Origin: Thiohalophilus thiocyanatoxydans
GTDB lineage: Bacteria; Pseudomonadota; Gammaproteobacteria; UBA6429; Thiohalophilaceae
Assembly: GCF_004366735.1 (NCBI RefSeq)
Contig: NZ_SOQX01000001.1
Location: forward strand, 700,394 to 764,393
Length of the DNA stretch: 64,000 nt
Direction: 5' to 3'
Below the pieces are notes generated by a model. The model saw only the letters and a list, made by a program, of their open reading frames with translations. It did not search any database and was not told the DNA's origin. This document shows, piece by piece, positions 59,412 to 64,000 of this stretch; the stretch's first letter is position 1; each line of letters begins with the position of its first letter. The position numbers were made by a program, and so were the translations under genes.

Positions 59412-60686
59412 TCATTGCCGTTTCACTGCGTACATGTCGGCATCGGCCTGGCGAAACAGTTGTTCCCTGTCTTCACCCTGGTCCGGGTAGACGGCGACAC
59501 CGATACTGACGGAGATGGTAAGCCTTTGACCGGCAATATCGAAAGGTGCGGCGATGGCAGCGCGAATCCTGTCGGCGATGATACCGGTATACTCCGGCCC
59601 CAGGACATTGGTTAGCAGCACGGTAAATTCGTCGCCGCCCATGCGCCCGACGGTGTCTGATTCACGCACACACTGCAGAAGACGGTGCGCCATCTCGCGC
59701 AGTACTTGATCCCCGACTTCGTGGCCAAAGCTATCGTTAACGTATTTGAAATCTTTCAGGTCCAGATAAAGCAGGGCCAGTTGTTCGCCGTCGCGGTGTG
59801 CCCTGGCCAGTGCCACGTCGAAACGATCATTGAAAAGCGCCCGATTGGGGAGATCAGTCAGCACATCATGATGTGCCCTGTGCATAAGTTCGGCTTCGGC
59901 CTGTTTGCGCTGGATCGCCGAAGCGATCTGGGTCGAGACGAAATATAGAAGTTGTTTATCTTCTTCAGTGTAACGTCGTTTGCCGGAATCTGATTGAATC
60001 GCCAGGACTCCCATGATCCCCCGTTCCGTGAGAAGCGGTACACCCAGCCAGTCAACAGCCAGAGCGTCGTGGTTGATCAATACGGCCTGCCCCGAGCGAA
60101 TCACCTCGGCAATCGGTGTGTCGGTTTCCAACAGTTGTGTGGCCTGCGGGTCTGTAGAGTAGGGAAAGGCGAGCGTCTCATCGGTCTCATCACACAGTGC
60201 AACAGTGAAGTTATCCGCGGGAACCAGCTCGTCAATGATGCGATGGATGTGCTGACATAGGGCATGCACGTTCTCGCTCGTATGTGCCGCCTCGGAAATC
60301 CGGTACAGCGCATTGCGGGTGTGTTCAACGCGCTTGAGCTCGGTGATATCGCGCGCGACCGCCAGACGCAGACGATCCGACTCCGACCAGCTGGCCGACC
60401 ACATGATATCGACCACCCGTCCGTCCTTGTGTACGTAACGGTTCTCGAAATGGGGATGGGGCATGCCGTCCATGATGGTTGCAGCCGCCGCCAGGGTTCG
60501 TTCCCGATCATCGGGAAAGACAAACTCGATCATGTTCCGGCCGATCATTTCCTCCGGCGTATAACCAAAGATACGTTCGCAGGCGGCGCTGATAAAAACA
60601 AACCGCCCCTCGACGTCGACCACGCAGACGGCATCCAGTAGCAGGTCCATGACCTTCGGCAACAGGGGAGGAGAATCCATTGTCAT
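59412..60686 (-). CDS. PAS-GAF-GGDEF diguanylate cyclase
   Basis: 424 aa. PAS domain (about 12-120: VMDLLLDAVCVVDVEGRFVF, FGYTPEEMIGRN), GAF-like domain (about 140-255: VPADNFTVALCDE, GVLAIQSD) and a GGDEF domain (about 265-424) with an intact MGGDEF signature and RESD inhibitory site. No transmembrane segment, so it is a cytosolic sensor that makes c-di-GMP. The start at 60686 has a second in-frame ATG two codons later. Confidence 0.94.
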   Translation of the reverse strand: MTMDSPPLLPKVMDLLLDAVCVVDVEGRFVFISAACERIFGYTPEEMIGRNMIEFVFPDDRERTLAAAATIMDGMPHPHFENRYVHKDGRVVDIMWSASWSESDRLRLAVARDITELKRVEHTRNALYRISEAAHTSENVHALCQHIHRIIDELVPADNFTVALCDETDETLAFPYSTDPQATQLLETDTPIAEVIRSGQAVLINHDALAVDWLGVPLLTERGIMGVLAIQSDSGKRRYTEEDKQLLYFVSTQIASAIQRKQAEAELMHRAHHDVLTDLPNRALFNDRFDVALARAHRDGEQLALLYLDLKDFKYVNDSFGHEVGDQVLREMAHRLLQCVRESDTVGRMGGDEFTVLLTNVLGPEYTGIIADRIRAAIAAPFDIAGQRLTISVSIGVAVYPDQGEDREQLFRQADADMYAVKRQ

Positions 60687-61373
60687 TGAGTAAAGTATTA
60701 AACTGGACTTGCGGGGGTGATATGTCCATGCCAGGACACAGTTAATTTCCCGGTCAGTTTTATGGCTGAAAATCGACCCTAATCTTAACAGGGAGGAGGG
60801 GAATGATCGAGCTATTGATCCTGATCGCCCTGCGGACGAGCTGGGTATTGAATGCGGACTCTCATGACTTATATTTTATTCCCGCCCCGTCAAGGGGAGG
60901 GCTAGGGTAGGGTTATCCAAACCTACTTCCTAAATGATCGCCCTCCGGGCGAGCTTGATCTCGAAAGCGCTGACCCGCCAGCGCGCCTCGGATTCATTTC
61001 GTTGTAACGCGACAACGAAACGAACCAAAGAAAACGCGCCCGAAGACGCCGCCGGTCCAGCCATTTCCAATGGCAGAACCGGTTCCCTGCGCTTCTCGCT
61101 CCGGTCGGGCTCGCCAGACGGCACGTCCCTGTGCCGACTGGCGAGTGCACGCGTCCATGCGCGCACCCTGCGGGCTGGTCCTCCCTTCATTGCGATGCTC
61201 GGCGTCGTCTGACGGGATTAAAAAAGACTAGCGGATAGGGTGTATCCTACGCACCGCATTCTCAATACCCGGATAACAGTGCGTGGAGCGCACTCTATCC
61301 CTGTCGTAGTCTCCTCTGGGGCTTTTATCATACTGTCCGGTTTGCGGGTAGTGTTTGATTTGAGTTACGAAAC
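60687..61373. other. Spacer with dispersed repeats, no gene
   Basis: 60876-60919 is a copy of the G-rich CAAGGGGAGGG repeat, 60934-61040 is a copy of the GCCCTCCGGGC...AACCAAAGAAAACGCGCC repeat that recurs at 63802-63905, and 61041-61215 is further sequence with the same low-complexity character. 61230-61301 is an imperfect palindrome (GGATAGGGTG...CTATCC). Open frames here on both strands are repeat-derived and not supported as genes. Confidence 0.7.
61230..61301. repeat. Imperfect palindrome, REP-like
   Basis: CTACGCAC at 61247-61254 pairs with GTGCGTGG at 61279-61286, and GGATAG at 61232 pairs with CTATCC at 61295-61300, with an intermediate mismatch region. It resembles intergenic palindromes that recur in gammaproteobacteria. 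No second copy was seen in the window. Confidence 0.5.
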
Positions 61374-61664
61374 TTATGACGAATCGTCGGACTTTTTATC
61401 GGAATGGCCGAGATCCTTGTCAGGTGCCACGCGATCACGGACCAGTTGCTTCAATTCCTTGATCTCGGGAAACTGGCCGGTCTCCTGCCGCGACCAGACA
61501 AGCTCGTCGTTGATCCAGATTTGAAAAATACCGCCCTTGCCCGGTACCAGTGTCAACTCGGTGATTTCCTCATCGAACGTGGTCAACAACTCCTGCGCCA
61601 TCCAGGCGGAGCGAAGTAGCCAGCGGCACTGGGTGCAGTAGATGATTTTGATGTGATTGTTCAT
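61374..61664 (-). CDS. SelT/SelW/SelH-family (Rdx) thioredoxin-like protein
   Basis: 96 aa. IIYCTQCRWLLRSAWMAQELL carries the CxxC redox motif of the Rdx family, with Cys in place of selenocysteine. VPGKGGIFQIWINDELVWSR is the second family signature. It is presumed redox-active with an unknown partner. Confidence 0.9.
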   Translation of the reverse strand: MNNHIKIIYCTQCRWLLRSAWMAQELLTTFDEEITELTLVPGKGGIFQIWINDELVWSRQETGQFPEIKELKQLVRDRVAPDKDLGHSDKKSDDSS

Positions 61665-62058
61665 AAGTTCGGTAAAAAGCGTGTGCTGATGTTGAAAGAT
61701 TCTAGTGAAAGTGCCCCGGGTTTGTCACCAGCCTGATTTCCCAAATAGAGCCGTAGAGGCGATTGGGATGCCAGGTTTGACGTTGCGTTGGATTGAATCA
61801 ACCGGATTGCGTGTGTGTGGTTCCGTACAGATCTCGCCGGGTTTTCACCCCAGTCTTTCAGTATGGCGGAAAAGGCCGTATCAAGGCCCCTCACCGGTCA
61901 TTCGCGGCCGGCAATCTTGCAGTATTGAGCGCATACCCTTATGGAAAGCAGAGAAATTATGGGGGGAATATTTTACTAGCTGACTATGGGCTGTTCCCCT
62001 CATCGTGCTTTTGATCATCCGGTTGATTATTTAAACTGATTGTCTCCGAGGTAATACG
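61665..62058. other. Spacer upstream of sodB, nothing recognised
   Basis: No gene, repeat arm or clear promoter hexamers could be assigned. The final 15 nt contain the GAGG ribosome-binding site of the superoxide dismutase gene. Confidence 0.5.
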
Positions 62059-62679
62059 ATGAAACATGTCGAATCCAAGAGTGAACAGATACACGTTCTC
62101 GAAGTCCTGCCCTATGCGGTCAACGCGCTTAGCCCGGTTATTTCCTCAAATACAGTCGAGGTCCACTACGGGAAGCACCATAAGGGCTATGTGGATAAGC
62201 TGAACAAGCAGGTGGAAGGGACGGAGTTTTCAGACATGTCGCTGGAAAGTCTCATCACCGGAACGGCGGGAAAACCTGACCATGTTGGTATTTTCAACAA
62301 TGCTGCACAGGCATGGAATCATACCTTTTATTGGCGCAGTCTGAAGCAAAAGGGGGGCGGTGAGCCACCTGCTATGCTCAAGGATAAGATCGAGGCGTCA
62401 TTCGACAGCCTGGATGCTTGCCGAGAAGAGTTGGTCAAGGCGGCAACGACCCGGTTCGGCAGTGGCTGGGCATGGCTCGTGCAGGACGGCGACCAGATCA
62501 AGGTGGTTTCAACCGGAAACGCGGATAACCCGATAGCCAACGGTATGACACCACTGCTGACCATCGATGTCTGGGAGCACGCCTACTACCTGGATTACCA
62601 GAACCGGCGCGAGGAATACGTCAGGGCCGTGCTGGATAAGTTGATAAACTGGGAGTTCGCGGCAGAAAATCTTGATTGA
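62059..62679 (+). CDS. sodB: Fe/Mn superoxide dismutase
   Basis: 206 aa. Metal ligands are His in [16 protein letters not shown], His in QAWNHTFYW, and Asp and His in [29 protein letters not shown] and FGSGWAWLV favour the iron form. Relative to E. coli SodB it has about 10 extra N-terminal residues, but the catalytic core is complete. It turns superoxide into oxygen and hydrogen peroxide. Confidence 0.94.
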   Translation: MKHVESKSEQIHVLEVLPYAVNALSPVISSNTVEVHYGKHHKGYVDKLNKQVEGTEFSDMSLESLITGTAGKPDHVGIFNNAAQAWNHTFYWRSLKQKGGGEPPAMLKDKIEASFDSLDACREELVKAATTRFGSGWAWLVQDGDQIKVVSTGNADNPIANGMTPLLTIDVWEHAYYLDYQNRREEYVRAVLDKLINWEFAAENLD

Positions 62680-62703
62680 AGACAGGCTGGATGCTTGAAT
62701 CCC

Positions 62704-62759
62704 CCGGCGGGATAACTGTAATCAGCGTTATGAATGCTGAAAATTTCCCCGCCGGTTTT
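62704..62759 (+). terminator. Likely terminator after sodB, branched stem
   Basis: CCGGCGGG (62704-62711) pairs with CCCGCCGG (62748-62755), followed by TTTT. The loop contains a smaller TCAGC/GCTGA stem, so the RNA would fold as a branched hairpin. Confidence 0.55.
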
Positions 62760-62871
62760 GAAATAACAGAAAACCAGTATCATAGACAACCCTGATAGCC
62801 GTGAATCGGGTTGGGAGTCCCGGGCGTATGGCAGTTGGCCTGAACAGCCGAAATTACCGCCCACAGATTTC

Positions 62872-63357
62872 TCAGTTCAATGACGAAATATGTTCAATGA
62901 CTTTATCCTGGATCTCAATGAGCTGATCAATCATTTCGTTTTCTTCACGCTGATCACCAACTGCCTCAATTAAACCGGCTTGTAAAGTTTGGAATAATTT
63001 GATGACATCCGGTTTTTCAATCTCGCCGTCGGTGAGTTTGCACACCCAGACATCGGCGCCAGTGGCGGAAATTTCCATCATACGGTCAAAGTTCAAACTG
63101 TCATTTTCGAAGTATTTTCGAATTAATCGGTCACCAGCTTCCAGCATGAAGGAGACAGTTGTAAGCGCCTCTTTGACCTCACCGTGCGTATCTTCCGCCG
63201 CTGACTCATAGACCGAGCCAACAGATTCCAACAAGTCTGACCATTCGCTCTTGGCTTTGCCGCTCAGCATGATCCCGGCCATCGGTGTTGTGACCAGTAG
63301 TTTGAAGCTGGGGGCGGTCATTTTTTCCGAGTTTATTGCGCTATCTTTTTCTTCCAT
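62872..63357 (-). CDS. Unknown cytosolic protein
   Basis: 161 aa, predicted mainly helical and acidic, no signal peptide or membrane segment. AAGGA 4 nt before the ATG supports the start. TAPSFKLLVTTPMAGIMLSGK and ISATGADVWVCKLTDGEI are the least repetitive parts. I recognise no family and no motif. It is convergent with sodB. Confidence 0.65.
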   Translation of the reverse strand: MEEKDSAINSEKMTAPSFKLLVTTPMAGIMLSGKAKSEWSDLLESVGSVYESAAEDTHGEVKEALTTVSFMLEAGDRLIRKYFENDSLNFDRMMEISATGADVWVCKLTDGEIEKPDVIKLFQTLQAGLIEAVGDQREENEMIDQLIEIQDKVIEHISSLN

Positions 63358-63459
63358 TTTGTCCTTCTTTTACTATCTCAGGTTCGCAGCAGGATGAAAG
63401 TGGTCGGTCACACTGGCTCTTTTGAGCCGCCTTCGGTGCCGGAGTAATCTAGTGTATAT

Positions 63460-63905
63460 AGTATCAGGATGGGGCGGGGGATTGAAATGTTCGCCCTGCG
63501 GGTGGACTTCTTTCTCTTATTCCCTCTCCCCTCAGGGGAGAGGGTTAGGGAGAGGGGATTAAAGGATTCGCCTTTCGGAAGAGCCGGGTTTTGAAAGAGG
63601 CTCTCGTGCCTCATCTTTTATTCCCTCCCCTGCAAGGGGAGGGCCAGGGAGGGGTGATCAAGCTTCAGTTTCAATCTAAATAATCGCCCTGCGGGGGCCC
63701 TGAATCTTGAAAGGGGACTCTCGCGCCTCATCTTTTATTCCCTCCCCTCCAAGGGGAGGGCCAGGGAGGGGTGATCAAGCATCCAGTCTCTATCAAAAGG
63801 ATCGCCCTCCGGGCGCCCTTGTTCTCGAAAGCGCTGACCCGCCAGCGCGCCTCGGGTTTATTTCTTTGTCACGCGACAAAAGAAACGAACCAAAGAAAAC
63901 GCGCC
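63460..63905. repeat. Tandem dispersed-repeat block, about 117-bp period
   Basis: TCATCTTTTATTCCCTCCCC occurs at 63611 and 63728, a period of 117 bp, and a related older unit lies before them. Each unit contains CAAGGGGAGGGCCAGGGAGG and ATCGCCCTNCGGG. The last unit, from 63802, continues into a segment closely matching 60934-61032. Translated on the minus strand this gives LTLSPEGRGN, a signature of non-coding repeats in many bacteria, so no gene is called here. Confidence 0.75.
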
Positions 63906-64000
63906 TGTTCGGTCAAGACACATCGGTAACAGAAAAGTCCAGGTACATGGGTAACACATTTTCTATGCTAAGGGCACCGACAAGGGAGGTGCCCCATGCC
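63906..64000 (+). mobile_element. Probable left end of an insertion sequence, cut by the window edge
   Basis: At 63905 the repeat that matches 60934-61032 breaks off abruptly, and unrelated sequence begins TGTTCGGTCAAGACAC. That sequence contains two similar boxes, ACATCGGTAACAG (63920) and ACATGGGTAACAC (63945), as expected for transposase binding sites of IS481-like elements. GGGAGG followed by ATG at 63996 would start the transposase gene. The family is a tentative call because only 95 bp are visible. Confidence 0.45.

Noticed and set aside
62595..62864. 89-codon minus frame after sodB
   Set aside because: It overlaps the end of sodB and the likely terminator, without a family signature.
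63408..63614. 68-codon minus frame containing LTLSPEGRG
   Set aside because: This peptide comes from a dispersed non-coding G-rich repeat that gives false genes in many genomes.

Overview
The window looks like a piece of the main chromosome of a gammaproteobacterium with moderately high GC. The clues are gene order. lptD-surA-pdxA-rsmA-(...)-apaG-(...)-apaH runs in one direction, as in enterobacteria and pseudomonads. amgK-murU lies divergent from lptD as in Pseudomonas. mreB-mreC-mreD-mrdA-rodA-mltB-rlpA-dacA-dat-ybeD-lipB-lipA forms one long run, and lgt, thyA and folA sit together. The combination with gatCAB, Anbu, RlmI and many c-di-GMP proteins fits an environmental gammaproteobacterium (for example a Chromatiales-like lineage), but I cannot fix the genus. 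I saw no rRNA, tRNA, CRISPR array or prophage.

Layout. 1-6.4 kb: end of a PfkB sugar/nucleoside kinase, then a predicted peptide-conjugation/proteolysis cluster (zinc metallopeptidase, Anbu proteasome-like protease, circularly permuted ATP-grasp, alpha-E protein), a YdcH-like protein and a DUF429 protein. 6.4-14.5 kb: a methyltransferase, a YyaL-type thioredoxin-domain protein, rlmI, lgt, an unknown exported protein, thyA and folA. 14.7-23 kb (minus strand): lptD, surA, pdxA, rsmA, a HEACH-motif protein, apaG, a methyltransferase and apaH, joining outer-membrane assembly to vitamin B6, ribosome and Ap4A metabolism. 23.1-27.2 kb: amgK-murU cell-wall recycling, then a GCS2-type carboxylate-amine ligase paired with an M14/AstE-like metallohydrolase. 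27.6-40.3 kb (minus strand): an ElyC/YdcF-like protein, lipoate synthesis and the rod-shape/peptidoglycan operon. 40.4-50.1 kb: gatCAB, hslO, moeB-like, prmC, an antiporter and a haloacid dehalogenase. 50.3-63.4 kb: an L,D-transpeptidase and YcbK-like pair, two paralogous GGDEF-EAL proteins flanking a cold-shock gene, a PAS-GAF-GGDEF cyclase, sodB and small unknowns. 63.4-64 kb: tandem repeats interrupted by what looks like the left end of an insertion sequence.

How the genes work together. Much of the window is envelope biology: LptD/SurA (outer membrane), Lgt (lipoproteins), Mre/Rod/PBP2 (elongation), DacA, MltB, RlpA and an LdtD-like enzyme (peptidoglycan remodelling), and AmgK/MurU (recycling). 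The rest is core metabolism and translation fidelity.

The least ordinary feature lies between the genes. At least nine spacers carry arms built from degenerate words repeated with a strict period of 7, or of 8-9, usually as an inverted pair. Five word families each recur at two or more loci in this window, and two loci contain one pair nested inside another. The arms begin at or inside stop codons and stop just short of the next gene. I know no named element with this grammar, and I rate it the main candidate for an undescribed system here.
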